Origin: Treponema sp. OMZ 798
GTDB lineage: Bacteria > Spirochaetota > Spirochaetia > Treponematales > Treponemataceae
Assembly: GCF_024181385.1 (NCBI RefSeq)
Contig: NZ_CP051305.1
Coordinates: 1,302,001-1,366,000, forward strand
Length of the DNA stretch: 64,000 nucleotides
Direction of reading: 5' to 3'
Shown: piece by piece, positions 46,901 to 55,645 of the stretch
Position numbering within the stretch: position 1 is the stretch's first letter
Layout: each line of letters starts with the position of its first letter
The notes under the pieces: generated by a model
Seen by the model: the letters and a program-made list of their open reading frames with translations, nothing else
Databases searched by the model: none
Told to the model about the DNA's origin: nothing
Translations under genes and position numbers: made by a program

Positions 46901-48631
46901 TTACTCCTGATCATAGTCGTTTTTATGCAATTCTATTATTTTTCTGTGCAAAAAATGATCTACGGTATCTTTTTCAGCCATACCAATAGGTTCTCCATTA
47001 TCGCCGACTATAGGAACAGCATAGATATCTTTTTCGGTATAAAGCTCATATAAATCTTTTAGGCCTGTTTTTTCCGAGCAAACGATATCGGCAGGCTGCA
47101 TGATATCCATGGCAAAAACACAGTCATAAATAGCAGTCATTGTTAAGGTTTCCTTCAGGTGTTCCAAACTTATCATACCGGCAAGAGTGCCGTCACTGCT
47201 TCGAACGGCATAATTTAGGTTAGGACTGCGGCTAAATGAACCTATTATAGCACTTAAGGGAACATTTTCAGGAATAACTGCAGGAGAATCGGGAGAACAA
47301 ATTGTTTTTCCGTTTAGCATAACGTCCCCAACCGATAAGGTCTTCATTAAATCCTCTTCGGTAACATCAAGACCGCATTCTCCGGATCTTTTTACCCCGT
47401 ATTTTACACAAATAGGACCTACAAGCTGAACTATAAAGGTTGTCGCAGTAATTATAAGAAGGATTGTAGGACCTATCGTATCTGAAAAATCATGTCCCGC
47501 CGAAATAGAAAGACCGATGGCAACACCTGCCTGACTTAAAAGACAAAACGGCAGATATTTTCTAACAGTTTCGGGAGCCTTTGTAATCCATGAACCCAAA
47601 ATAGAACCTATTGTCTTTCCTAAGGTACGCAAAACAACATATAAAAGAGCCAAAAAACCGACAAAGGGTGTTACATTCCAAATGTTCAATTTAGCCCCGA
47701 CTAAAACGAAAAAAAGCACATAAATGGGAGGCGTAAAATTTTCTACCAAGGTAAAGGTGGAACGAGTTTTTGCAGGAGCAAAATTAACCATAAAAAAGCC
47801 TAAGGCCATTGCAGCTAAGATGGTATCCAGACTAAGAAGATAAGCAATACCTGTGGAAAGAAGAAGACAGCCCAATGAAAAGCCCAAAATTCTTCCTGAA
47901 TCCGTCATCATATTTCTTATAATCAAACTTAACAAAAAGCCTATCAGGCTTCCCAAACAGATAGAACCAAAAATATTGTATAAGAGCAAAAGAATCCGGT
48001 TTCCAAAGCTTGCAGTTTGAGCTCCCAAAAGAGAAGCCGCTATTGAAGAAGCAAGGGCGTATAACACAAGGGCTACGGCATCATCCATGGCGACAATGCC
48101 TAGGACGGTAGTTGTTAAGGGTCCTCTTGTCCTGTTTTCGCGCAAGACATCAGTAGTTGCAGCAGGAGCTGTCGCAGAAGATATGGAACCCAAAATTAAA
48201 CCTAAAGAAATAGAGGCGGCAAAATTCTTTGTAACAAAATATGCAGCAAGAGAAATTACTATAGAAACCGTTATAAAAGGAACTATGGATTCAAAAATCA
48301 ATATACCGACAAACTGCGTTCCGTATTTTTTGATTACCTTTGTTTTTAATTCCCCACCGATTAAAAAACCGATAAGAGCTAAGGCAATGCTTGACAAGGG
48401 ATCCAAGGCAGTAATTACTTGTGCCGACAAAATTTGGAAACCGGACTGCCCTATTATTATACCGATTACAATATAACCTACAACCTGAGGAATCTTTATT
48501 TTTTTAAAAACGGTTCCTCCAAGAGCACCTAAAAGCAATATTATGCCCAAAAGTAAAATAAGATTTGTATTTTCAAGCCGTGAAAACTGCATAAAAGCGG
48601 GAAGGAATTCAGCCAATTTATTCATAATCAT
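46901..48631 (-). CDS. CPA2-type cation/proton antiporter with C-terminal CBS pair
   Basis: I place the start at ATG 48631 (576 residues), after an AAAGGG ribosome site; the longer TTG start at 48649 would skip it. Residues 1-405 hold 12-13 membrane helices of the KefB/NapA type, with the DDAVALVLYAL segment near 185 that carries the ion-binding aspartates. Residues about 435-576 form two CBS repeats (VGDVMLNG..., AMDIMQPAD...), which bind adenine nucleotides and regulate transport. The CBS pair replaces the TrkA-N domain of Kef channels. Sodium or potassium export is the family expectation. Confidence 0.88.
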   Translation of the reverse strand: MIMNKLAEFLPAFMQFSRLENTNLILLLGIILLLGALGGTVFKKIKIPQVVGYIVIGIIIGQSGFQILSAQVITALDPLSSIALALIGFLIGGELKTKVIKKYGTQFVGILIFESIVPFITVSIVISLAAYFVTKNFAASISLGLILGSISSATAPAATTDVLRENRTRGPLTTTVLGIVAMDDAVALVLYALASSIAASLLGAQTASFGNRILLLLYNIFGSICLGSLIGFLLSLIIRNMMTDSGRILGFSLGCLLLSTGIAYLLSLDTILAAMALGFFMVNFAPAKTRSTFTLVENFTPPIYVLFFVLVGAKLNIWNVTPFVGFLALLYVVLRTLGKTIGSILGSWITKAPETVRKYLPFCLLSQAGVAIGLSISAGHDFSDTIGPTILLIITATTFIVQLVGPICVKYGVKRSGECGLDVTEEDLMKTLSVGDVMLNGKTICSPDSPAVIPENVPLSAIIGSFSRSPNLNYAVRSSDGTLAGMISLEHLKETLTMTAIYDCVFAMDIMQPADIVCSEKTGLKDLYELYTEKDIYAVPIVGDNGEPIGMAEKDTVDHFLHRKIIELHKNDYDQE

Positions 48632-48700
48632 AAATATTATCCCTTTCAAAAAAAAATGTAAATACGATTATGTAAGAAAAGCTCGAATTTTTTAATATTT

Positions 48701-48734
48701 GTTTTTTATCGGATAGTGTTTTTATTCGGATAGA
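48701..48734 (+). repeat. Imperfect 17-bp tandem repeat upstream of a promoter
   Basis: Two adjacent 17-base units (48701-48717 and 48718-48734) share GTTTTT and TCGGATAG and differ at about three positions. They lie 24 bases upstream of the -35 box at 48758 and could bind a regulator of the plus-strand gene at 48793 or of the divergent antiporter gene. Confidence 0.6.
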
Positions 48735-48757
48735 TTGAAACAAAAGTTTTCGCTAAA

Positions 48758-48786
48758 TTGACAAGGACTTAAAAAGAGTGTAAACT
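48758..48786 (+). promoter_or_regulatory. Promoter with start site on the start codon of the 79-residue gene
   Basis: Consensus TTGACA (48758-48763), a 17-base spacer, TAAACT (48781-48786), then six bases and ATG 48793. The predicted start base is the A of the ATG. No Shine-Dalgarno sequence is possible. Confidence 0.7.
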
Positions 48787-48792
48787 CCTCCT

Positions 48793-49032
48793 ATGACCCT
48801 GTATGAATATTATATAATTTACCCTGATGGAGAAAAACAAGAAATAGGAGGCCCGGTATCCATAGGAGCCTTTTTAGACATTAACGGAAACGAGCTGCCT
48901 CAGAGACTTCCTACAAATAAGATGATAGTTTATCAGGTACAAAGTAAACGCACTATCGAAAATCGCGGAATAGTTCAAATTATATATGTTGTAGAACAGC
49001 TTGATGCCGAAGAGCTTTTAGATTATGTCTAA
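48793..49032 (+). CDS. Small protein of unknown function (79 residues)
   Basis: This soluble, beta-rich protein has no signal peptide and no recognised motif. Its N-terminal half is aromatic (YEYYIIYPDGE) and its C-terminus acidic (LDAEELLDYV). A strong promoter directly abuts the start codon, which supports expression from a leaderless mRNA. The nuclease-fold candidate at 49057 follows after 24 bases in the same direction and is probably in the same operon. Confidence 0.7.
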   Translation: MTLYEYYIIYPDGEKQEIGGPVSIGAFLDINGNELPQRLPTNKMIVYQVQSKRTIENRGIVQIIYVVEQLDAEELLDYV

Positions 49033-49056
49033 AGACTCACAATCATCTATAACCAA

Positions 49057-49722
49057 ATGATAAATACCTATAACGAAAGTGACTTGCATAAAAGCCTAAA
49101 AGAATACTTTTGTCCAAAAAACGGAAAAATGGAGCAGCCTCTTTTAGGCAGCATCTGCGATATTCTTTGCGATACAGGACGTGTAATAGAAATACAAACC
49201 GCAAATTTAAGCGCTTTAAGATTAAAGTTAGAAAAATTTTTACCGGCTCACAAGGTTTTAATCATCTACCCCATAGCAATCGATTCATATATACAAGTTT
49301 TAAATGAGGACGGTTCAACACGGCATAGGAGAAAAAGCCCTAAACACGGATCCTTTTTTCAAATCTTTAAAGAACTTTCAGGTCTTTATCATTTGATAGA
49401 CAATAAAAACTTAAGCTTTAAACTTGTATATATAAGCGCTGAGATTATAAAAACTGATACGGGAGCTAAAAAAAGAAGAGCTTACCGCCCCGGAGTCATA
49501 AATAAAAAACTTATAAAAATACACAGCACCGAAGACTACAAGAATATGAAGGCTATATGCAAAAAAGTCCTGGGTCTTCTCCCTGAAGAATTTACAAACC
49601 AAGATATAAAAAAAATTGGAGCAAAAAAATATGCTTCTTATACAAGCTGGTTTTTAAGCAAGGCGGAACTTGTACAAGCAGAGGGCAAAAGAGAAAGGCT
49701 TAAGCTTTATAAGAAGATATAA
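49057..49722 (+). CDS. Unknown protein with PD-(D/E)XK-like signature
   Basis: This is a 221-residue soluble, basic protein. Near residues 30-50 the pattern ICDILCDTGRVIEIQT, followed by LSALRLKLEKFL, looks like the D...ExQ core of PD-(D/E)XK nuclease folds, in which Q or K completes the site. The C-terminal 80 residues (EEFTNQDIKKIGAKKYASY) resemble a winged-helix DNA-binding module. No known family name can be given. It shares a direction with the 79-residue gene and ends at a strong bidirectional terminator. Confidence 0.7.
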   Translation: MINTYNESDLHKSLKEYFCPKNGKMEQPLLGSICDILCDTGRVIEIQTANLSALRLKLEKFLPAHKVLIIYPIAIDSYIQVLNEDGSTRHRRKSPKHGSFFQIFKELSGLYHLIDNKNLSFKLVYISAEIIKTDTGAKKRRAYRPGVINKKLIKIHSTEDYKNMKAICKKVLGLLPEEFTNQDIKKIGAKKYASYTSWFLSKAELVQAEGKRERLKLYKKI

Positions 49723-49723
49723 A

Positions 49724-49763
49724 AAAAAGGTTAAAAACATCCATAGGAGTTTTTAACCTTTTT
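49724..49763. terminator. Bidirectional terminator between convergent genes
   Basis: A perfect 15-bp inverted repeat (49724-49738 with 49749-49763) encloses a 10-base loop. The stem ends in five A-T pairs on the outside, giving U-runs in both directions. It serves the unknown gene at 49057 and the flaA pair. Confidence 0.9.
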
Positions 49764-49796
49764 CTATGATAAAACTTAAAGTTTCAAGGAAAATTT

Positions 49797-50531
49797 TTAC
49801 CAGTTATCCGACATATCGTCCTTATCGCGCATATCAACTTCATATAAGTCGCTTACAACGCGAAGATCATCAAAGTAGATGTAATAATGACCATAAGCTT
49901 CTTCAGGATCACATTCAACTCGGAAACCTACAATCTTAAGTCCCATGCTTGTGCCGTAGTGATAGTCCTTTTGGATGATACCTGTCTTTCCGGCAGAATT
50001 CTGCGGGGGAATAGCGACAGTCATCAGCTTCCAACCGGAATGATTGAGTTTTCCTACATAAAGCTCAAATCTCTTTCCCCAAAAGTCTTCTACTATCAAT
50101 TTCATTGTGTGGGGATAACTTCGGCCTACAACCCAAACACTTGCAGTCTTTGCAATTCCCTCCACAGGGAGAGCCTTTGTTGCATGAACTTCAAAGGAGT
50201 TATAACCGCGTCGATAAAAAGAAACTTTTACACCAAGAACTTTTTCATCGGTAAGCTCAAGCCCTTCTTCTGCAGGAATAGGCTTCTTATTCATGGGATT
50301 ACCGTTAAAGAGTCTGGAGCGGATTACACCTTCATCAGCCGACATCTTTGCATACCAAGTACCTTCACTTTCAAACTTTTCAATAGAAACTTCTTTAATC
50401 CTCTGCTCGGCAGAATCAATACCGATTTTATTGGGATCAGCAGCATCTATTGTAGAAAAATCATTTTGCTGGGCAAAAGAAAATGCAACAAAACCTACCA
50501 AAAACAAAATTATAGCTATACTCTTTTTCAT
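49797..50531 (-). CDS. flaA: FlaA-family periplasmic flagellar sheath protein (second of pair)
   Basis: FlaA proteins form the sheath around the FlaB core of spirochaete periplasmic flagella. The 244 residues start with a signal peptide (MKKSIAIILFLVG... cut after FSFA). The mature part has the FlaA jelly-roll-like pattern, with VWVVGRSYPHTMKLIVEDFWGK and VGFRVECDPEEAYGHYYIYFDDLRVVSD, the family's C-terminal region. A GGAGG ribosome site precedes the ATG. It follows the first flaA by 21 bases. This is likely a minor FlaA paralogue. Confidence 0.9.
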   Translation of the reverse strand: MKKSIAIILFLVGFVAFSFAQQNDFSTIDAADPNKIGIDSAEQRIKEVSIEKFESEGTWYAKMSADEGVIRSRLFNGNPMNKKPIPAEEGLELTDEKVLGVKVSFYRRGYNSFEVHATKALPVEGIAKTASVWVVGRSYPHTMKLIVEDFWGKRFELYVGKLNHSGWKLMTVAIPPQNSAGKTGIIQKDYHYGTSMGLKIVGFRVECDPEEAYGHYYIYFDDLRVVSDLYEVDMRDKDDMSDNW

Positions 50532-50552
50532 TATCTAACCTCCACGCTGAGC

Positions 50553-51263
50553 CTATTCGGTTTTTTCACCGTCAAAAGATTGATCAGCCAATTCGTAGCC
50601 GTCATAAGAATCGACATAGACATCCGTCAAGGCTTTAAATTCATCAAAAAATATCTTAAATGAATCAACTCTTTCAAAAGGAGCAGTTCTGATTCTAAAA
50701 GCTACAAAAGTCATCTTATTTTTATTTCCAAGATATCTGGATGCCTGAGGTATGCTTGTAGGAACTGTCACATGCATATTCTTCCAGCCTTTAAAGTTAA
50801 CATAACCTAGGGGTAATGTATGAGTTCTTCCTTCACAGTCCCGGACAAGGATTTCTATGTTATAATAATAACCGGCACCCCAAACCCACATATCCAATCG
50901 GTGAACATTTCCTTTAAAGGGCATTTCATAGGGTTTACCGTCTTTGGTGGGAACAATATCTACCCAGTTATCGCCTTTTCGGTTAAATTTAAACTCGAGC
51001 CCAAGAAATTTAGCATTTTCAGCATCATCATTCATTACCTTTACTGCATGAGGCATTCCGTTAAGATATTGAACCTTGGGATAACCTTCAGTAATAAATT
51101 TACTTCCAACAGCCTGATAAGCCCAACCCTGGCCGTCAGGATTATCGAATGTATCGACCATATAAGTTTGATAATTAATCGAACCTTGCTGCGCCGTTAA
51201 AGGTGCAAATGCGAACAACAACATTAAAGCAATGCCCGCAAAAACTAAACCGCCATGTTTCAT
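50553..51263 (-). CDS. flaA: FlaA-family periplasmic flagellar sheath protein (first of pair)
   Basis: The 236 residues include a signal peptide (residues 1-24, ending LTAQQ). The mature protein shows the same layout as its downstream neighbour, with LDMWVWGAGYYYNIEILVRD, WKNMHVTVPTSI and a C-terminal FKIFFDEFKALTD that aligns with YYIYFDDLRVVSD. The two differ widely elsewhere, so they are not recent duplicates and may form a hetero-sheath. A GGAG ribosome site and a perfect-consensus promoter precede it. Confidence 0.92.
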   Translation of the reverse strand: MKHGGLVFAGIALMLLFAFAPLTAQQGSINYQTYMVDTFDNPDGQGWAYQAVGSKFITEGYPKVQYLNGMPHAVKVMNDDAENAKFLGLEFKFNRKGDNWVDIVPTKDGKPYEMPFKGNVHRLDMWVWGAGYYYNIEILVRDCEGRTHTLPLGYVNFKGWKNMHVTVPTSIPQASRYLGNKNKMTFVAFRIRTAPFERVDSFKIFFDEFKALTDVYVDSYDGYELADQSFDGEKTE

Positions 51264-51301
51264 GTATAACTCCTTTTGTTTCGTTTCAAACTCTGTGTTG
51301 T

Positions 51302-51330
51302 ATTATATTGTAAAAAACATTATTTGTCAA
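51302..51330 (-). promoter_or_regulatory. Perfect-consensus sigma70 promoter of the flaA pair
   Basis: The minus strand carries TTGACA (51325-51330), exactly 17 bases, and TATAAT (51302-51307). The start site would be near 51295, leaving a leader of about 32 bases with a GGAG ribosome site before ATG 51263. No sigma28-type flagellar promoter is needed. Confidence 0.85.
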
Positions 51331-51427
51331 ACAAAAAACAATATTTTCTACAAAATAAGTACACATAGTGAGTATCGGCAAATTCAATCCGTTTCTACAG
51401 GGGTATTCAAACATAAAATCCCTGTTA

Positions 51428-51456
51428 TCGACATTATATCAAATTTATGTTAGAAT
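51428..51456 (+). promoter_or_regulatory. Promoter of the HD-domain hydrolase operon
   Basis: TCGACA (51428-51433), 17 bases and TAGAAT (51451-51456), 12 bases before ATG 51469. The predicted leader is about six bases without a Shine-Dalgarno sequence. It is divergent from the flaA promoter. Confidence 0.55.
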
Positions 51457-51468
51457 ATCAATTACCTT

Positions 51469-52707
51469 ATGACCGAATTAAACGATTTTTCGAAACCCAT
51501 CCGCGATCCTATATGGAAGCACATATGGATGAATGATGAATTATATGCCGTAACAAAGACAGCCCCCTTTATGCGCTTATATAATATAAAACAGCTGGGC
51601 CCGGCAGAGCTTGTTTATCCCGGTGCAAGCCATACAAGGGCCGGGCACAGTATCGGAGTTTACAATATAGCCCTAAAAATGCTCAATATTTTGTTAAAAA
51701 AAGGAGCTGATGTCTGGGTTTCAAAGGAAGGTGCTATGTCCTTTTTAGCGGCCGCCCTCCTCCACGACCTCGGCCATTTTCCTTTTACCCATTCCCTTAA
51801 AGAATTAAAGCTAAAAGAGCATGAGGAACTTACGGGAGAGCTTATTTTAAAAGAACCTCTGCGTTCTGAAGTAACCAAAACAGGAGCAGCCCCCGAGCGG
51901 ACAGCAGCTATAATAACCGGTGAGGGCAAAGATGATGCCGAAACCGCTTTTTTTCAAAAGCTGCTCTCAGGTGTCTTAGATCCCGATAAACTTGATTATC
52001 TTAATAGGGATGCCTTTTATTGCGGAGTACCTTACGGAATTCAGGATACGGATTTTATCCTTTCACAGCTCATTCCCGACAAAAAAAACGGCATAAAGAT
52101 AGAATCAAAGGCAATATTAAGCGTAGAAAGTATCCTCTTTTCAAAATATCTTATGTATAAGTCGGTTTACTGGCACAAGGATGTGCGTATAGCAACGGCT
52201 ATGATGAAAAAAGCCATATTTACAGGAATCGAAAGGGAAAAATTTTCTCCCGAAGACCTATATCATCAAGATGATGAGGGGATTTTCAGACTTTTGGAAA
52301 AGACTAACTATCCCGAAAAAAAGCCGGCCCAAGATTTAAGGCTCGGTAAAATCTATCATATTATAGCCGAGGAAGCCTTTCAAGGTGAGAATCCGAAGCA
52401 CAGAAATTTGGAAGACTTGTACAAACGCCGAACGGCAGAAGAAACCTTAGCAGAATATTTTTCAAATAAAACCGGAATTAAAATAGGCAGTGAGGAGATT
52501 GTTATAGATATACCTGAACAAATTTCTTTTGAATCGGACTTATTTATAGAGGATGAAAAGAAGGTATTCAGCGAAAGTTCTACCGTGTTTTCAAAGGAAT
52601 TTATCAAAACCCTTGTTCCTTCTTTGAGAAAAATAAGGATAGCCGTTTCGGATAAAATTCATAAAAAAACCTCAAATCTTAAGCAAACAATCTTGCCGAT
52701 TTTTTAA
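51469..52707 (+). CDS. HD-domain phosphohydrolase (dGTPase/YdhJ-like)
   Basis: The 412 residues have the metal-binding HD pattern: first histidine in HTRAGHSIG (near residue 45-50), then LLHDLGHFPFTHS (HD near 98) and the later aspartate in GVLDPDKLDYLNRDA. This spacing is typical of the dNTP triphosphohydrolase/SAMHD1-like branch rather than HD-GYP. The C-terminal 150 residues are variable. The substrate is probably a nucleotide; it cannot be specified. The mRNA leader is predicted to be very short. Confidence 0.85.
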   Translation: MTELNDFSKPIRDPIWKHIWMNDELYAVTKTAPFMRLYNIKQLGPAELVYPGASHTRAGHSIGVYNIALKMLNILLKKGADVWVSKEGAMSFLAAALLHDLGHFPFTHSLKELKLKEHEELTGELILKEPLRSEVTKTGAAPERTAAIITGEGKDDAETAFFQKLLSGVLDPDKLDYLNRDAFYCGVPYGIQDTDFILSQLIPDKKNGIKIESKAILSVESILFSKYLMYKSVYWHKDVRIATAMMKKAIFTGIEREKFSPEDLYHQDDEGIFRLLEKTNYPEKKPAQDLRLGKIYHIIAEEAFQGENPKHRNLEDLYKRRTAEETLAEYFSNKTGIKIGSEEIVIDIPEQISFESDLFIEDEKKVFSESSTVFSKEFIKTLVPSLRKIRIAVSDKIHKKTSNLKQTILPIF

Positions 52708-52778
52708 ATATCGGGTAGAATAAATCAAATCGTCGATATTGAAAAAAAGATGAGCCGATTAACCTAAGGAGAGTATTT

Positions 52779-53480
52779 ATGATCATTCATAATGTTATGG
52801 AAGACTTGGTATATACCGAAGTCAACAAACTATTTGATGAAGCCGAAGAAAAAAAAGAAAGCTGGCTTACATGCAGTTGTATGCAATGCAGAGTTGACAC
52901 CATGTGCTATGTACTCAACCGGGTTAAACCCCGCTATATCAAATCCGGGAGAGGCCTTGCTCACTTTTTAAAATTTGAAAAAACGGAAAAGGTCCAGATC
53001 ATGGCCGATATTACAAGTTTGGTAATTGAGGGTATGCACAGGGTACTTTCTACAAAAAGGCCTCATGACCATGAGCCCATAATCGAAGACGAAAATACTC
53101 CGGTTTTTAATTTTCCTGCCATAACAGGAAATATCTTAGACGGAAGCAACTTTAATCCTATGGAAGATGCTGTGGTCAGTCTTAAAATGAACGGAGAACT
53201 TGTACCCCAGATGAGTATTCTGTGGGACAACCCTTATACAATATCTAATAAGACTCCGGGAGCTTATACATTTTGTCCGAAATCCATACCGGCCGAAAAG
53301 GCAGGAGATGTACAAAAATTCATTTTTGTTCTTAGGGCCGAAAAAGAAGGTTTTGATCCGACCAATTTTTCATTTGATATTGAAGTAAAGGCTGATGATA
53401 AGATAAAGTCTCCTTTGGACTCTTCAAACTTTTATAAAGTTAAAAATTTATTTTTATGCGAACACAGTGAGGAAGAATAA
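52779..53480 (+). CDS. ComFB-like protein with extra C-terminal beta domain
   Basis: Residues 1-110 match the ComFB fold: VMEDLVYTEVNKLFDEA, then four cysteines C32, C34, C37 and C43 in the SWLTCSCMQCRVDTMCYVLNR region, and PRYIKSGRG. ComFB relatives have recently been described as cyclic-dinucleotide receptors. Residues about 115-233 form a separate beta-rich module (ITGNILDGSNF..., AVVSLKMNGELV) like a carboxypeptidase-regulatory or transthyretin-type fold; this tail is not part of ordinary ComFB. An AAGGAGAG ribosome site precedes the ATG, and the gene overlaps purQ by one base. Confidence 0.82.
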   Translation: MIIHNVMEDLVYTEVNKLFDEAEEKKESWLTCSCMQCRVDTMCYVLNRVKPRYIKSGRGLAHFLKFEKTEKVQIMADITSLVIEGMHRVLSTKRPHDHEPIIEDENTPVFNFPAITGNILDGSNFNPMEDAVVSLKMNGELVPQMSILWDNPYTISNKTPGAYTFCPKSIPAEKAGDVQKFIFVLRAEKEGFDPTNFSFDIEVKADDKIKSPLDSSNFYKVKNLFLCEHSEEE

Positions 53481-54295
53481 TGATGAAACCTAAAGCCTTA
53501 GTATTACACGCAACAGGTACAAATAGGGATGGAGATGCGTCAAGAGCCTTAGAACTTGCCGGAGCAGAACCTGAGATTGTACATATAAACAAACTTAAAG
53601 CAAAAGAAAAAAAATGGAAGGATTATGCAATTCTTGTAATTCCGGGCGGCTTTTCTTATGCAGATGCCCTTGGAGCAGGTAAGCTTTTTGCCCTCGATTT
53701 AAGCAATTACTTTTTTGATGAGGTAAGCGAATTCGTAATAACGGGAAAGCCGGTCATAGGCATTTGTAACGGTTTTCAGGTTTTGGTAAAGTCAGGCATC
53801 CTCCCCGGAAAAGAAAAAGACGGAAAGGTTATTTTGGATAAGGACGGCTATAAAAACAGACAAGCTACCCTAACCTATAATAAACAGGGAAGATTTGAAT
53901 GCTGCTTTACAACTATGATTCCTCAAAAATCAAACTGTATTTGGACAAAGGACCTAAAAGGCAATATACACTGCCCAATAGCCCACGGCGAAGGACGCTT
54001 TTTGACCGATTCTCAAAAAACTCTTGATGATTTATTTGAAAAAGGACAGGTTGCGCTGGTTTACGGAGGAAGGGATGCCGAAAAAGGCCTTCCTGCAAAC
54101 GGAGAGTACCCTTTTAATCCTAACGGATCTCTTGCAGATATAGCCGGCATATGCAATACACGAGGAAATGTGCTCGGCCTCATGCCCCATCCCGAAAATA
54201 ATGTAGTTATAAGAGAAAGGGATTCGGAAAAAGAAAAGGAACGCACAAGACTCTGCCTTGATATGTGGAAGGCCGGAGTCAATTATGTTCTATAA
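53480..54295 (+). CDS. purQ: Phosphoribosylformylglycinamidine synthase glutaminase subunit
   Basis: PurQ supplies ammonia from glutamine for the fourth step of purine synthesis. The 271 residues form a class I glutamine amidotransferase: the nucleophile is C96 in GICNGFQ and the H-E pair lies in LMPHPEN near the C-terminus. It is about 40 residues longer than the usual 230-residue PurQ. No purL or purS is in the window, so the partner must be elsewhere. The start ATG overlaps the TAA of the ComFB-like gene; a second ATG follows at once. Confidence 0.85.
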   Translation: MMKPKALVLHATGTNRDGDASRALELAGAEPEIVHINKLKAKEKKWKDYAILVIPGGFSYADALGAGKLFALDLSNYFFDEVSEFVITGKPVIGICNGFQVLVKSGILPGKEKDGKVILDKDGYKNRQATLTYNKQGRFECCFTTMIPQKSNCIWTKDLKGNIHCPIAHGEGRFLTDSQKTLDDLFEKGQVALVYGGRDAEKGLPANGEYPFNPNGSLADIAGICNTRGNVLGLMPHPENNVVIRERDSEKEKERTRLCLDMWKAGVNYVL

Positions 54296-54321
54296 AAAAA
54301 GAAATATTTTGAGGTATTTGC

Positions 54322-55641
54322 ATGAATAATTTTTTTCGAAAATGGAAACTGCTTGTTTTTATTTTAGTATCTGCTATAGCATCGTCTGTTTTTTTCGGCT
54401 CGTGTTCAAAAAAGCTTGGTTACGGTGTAGTAAACTGGTCAATTCCCGAATATAACCTTACTGCAGGAGATATAATACCTGTTTATGTAAAATCTAATAT
54501 TGAAAAGGTTTACATTGTAGGCCTAAACGAAAAAACATCGCTAAGAGTAGAGATTCCCCTTTGGCAGCTTACCTTTTTTGAGTCAAAAAAAGATGCAGGT
54601 AAATTTCAGGCAAGGTTAACCGATCATAAACATGCTTATGCAAGGGTTAAGTTAGACGGCCTTCCGATGCGCTCAAACCCCGACAATACCTCAAATCAGG
54701 TTTACCGCTTAAAATTAGGACAACTTGTAAAGATTCTTTGGTTCGGAGAAGGGGTTCCGGTTTTGAAAGGCGGAAAACCTATGGACGGCCAGTGGTATGA
54801 GGTTCTAACCGAGGATGGAGTAAGAGGATGGTGTTTTTCATATAATCTAAATATCTATGATGAAAGAGAAACTGAGTCATCCGAAAACTCGAATTTAGCC
54901 CAAGAAAAAGATGCAGAACTTGATGCTGTTCTAAACGAATTTTGGTATCCCGAACATTACAGAAAGATGATAAACAACAGGCAGGTTGATCTCGATAAAA
55001 TAAGCCTGACATGGGGCTTTTTTCCGGGTTTACGCTCAGGTATTGCAAGAGTCGAGCTTGAAAACACAAGGCTTTCTTTTCCATATACCAAGGTTATCAA
55101 AATCGGAAACAAGTATCTCTTTGAAGGCTCTAATCTTTCGATGCAGATAAGAGGTAAGGATATCATCACTCTCGAATTTTCCGATAAGAACGGAAAACTC
55201 AGGCTGGAAAACTTTATCACCCTAAATGCCACACCTGAAAATATTATCAATAAAGAAATAAAAAGAAGAGAAGCGGTAATAGAAAAAATAGCAAAAACTT
55301 CATCCGAATTTACATCGGAAAATTTCGGTTCTTTGAAAATATTGTCTGACGGTCAATTTATTTGGAGCGGTTACAACCTTCTCTCTCCCTCTATTATACC
55401 TTCGGGGGCAGGTTCTTCCGGCAAGATTAGTTTAAAGCATTTTTTGGACAAAAAGCTTTTATCGGACTATGAGGGAGCTTTGAGTTTTCGGTTTGAAAAA
55501 ACATCCGAGCCCGTTGTCTTTATGTACAGTATTTCATCCAAGGGGCTCCGCCTTGAAGCAGTAGAGTCTTCAAGTATACAGGATAATATTGTAACACGCA
55601 GAAGTTTAGATCCGGTGATCTTGTTCTTTGCAGCAAACTAA
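54322..55641 (+). CDS. Lipoprotein with SH3-like domain
   Basis: The 439 residues start with a basic N-terminus, a hydrophobic helix and a lipobox ending FFGSC (C28), so it is a membrane-anchored lipoprotein. Residues 115-175 look like a bacterial SH3 domain (MRSNPDNTSNQVYRLKLGQ, WYEVLTEDGVRGWCFSYNL), which binds peptidoglycan or proline-rich peptides in other proteins. The rest is beta-rich and unrecognised. A GAGG ribosome site precedes the ATG. The last codons overlap the upstream region of the ABC-F gene. Confidence 0.8.
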   Translation: MNNFFRKWKLLVFILVSAIASSVFFGSCSKKLGYGVVNWSIPEYNLTAGDIIPVYVKSNIEKVYIVGLNEKTSLRVEIPLWQLTFFESKKDAGKFQARLTDHKHAYARVKLDGLPMRSNPDNTSNQVYRLKLGQLVKILWFGEGVPVLKGGKPMDGQWYEVLTEDGVRGWCFSYNLNIYDERETESSENSNLAQEKDAELDAVLNEFWYPEHYRKMINNRQVDLDKISLTWGFFPGLRSGIARVELENTRLSFPYTKVIKIGNKYLFEGSNLSMQIRGKDIITLEFSDKNGKLRLENFITLNATPENIINKEIKRREAVIEKIAKTSSEFTSENFGSLKILSDGQFIWSGYNLLSPSIIPSGAGSSGKISLKHFLDKKLLSDYEGALSFRFEKTSEPVVFMYSISSKGLRLEAVESSSIQDNIVTRRSLDPVILFFAAN

Positions 55642-55645
55642 AGCC

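Noticed and set aside
49887..50663. 258-residue plus-strand open frame
   Set aside because: It lies antisense to the two flaA genes, which have signal peptides, ribosome sites and family motifs; the plus-strand protein has no recognisable features.
52690..52735. Possible terminator after the HD-domain gene
   Set aside because: Only a 5-bp CCGAT/ATCGG stem with a large loop and no U-run follows.
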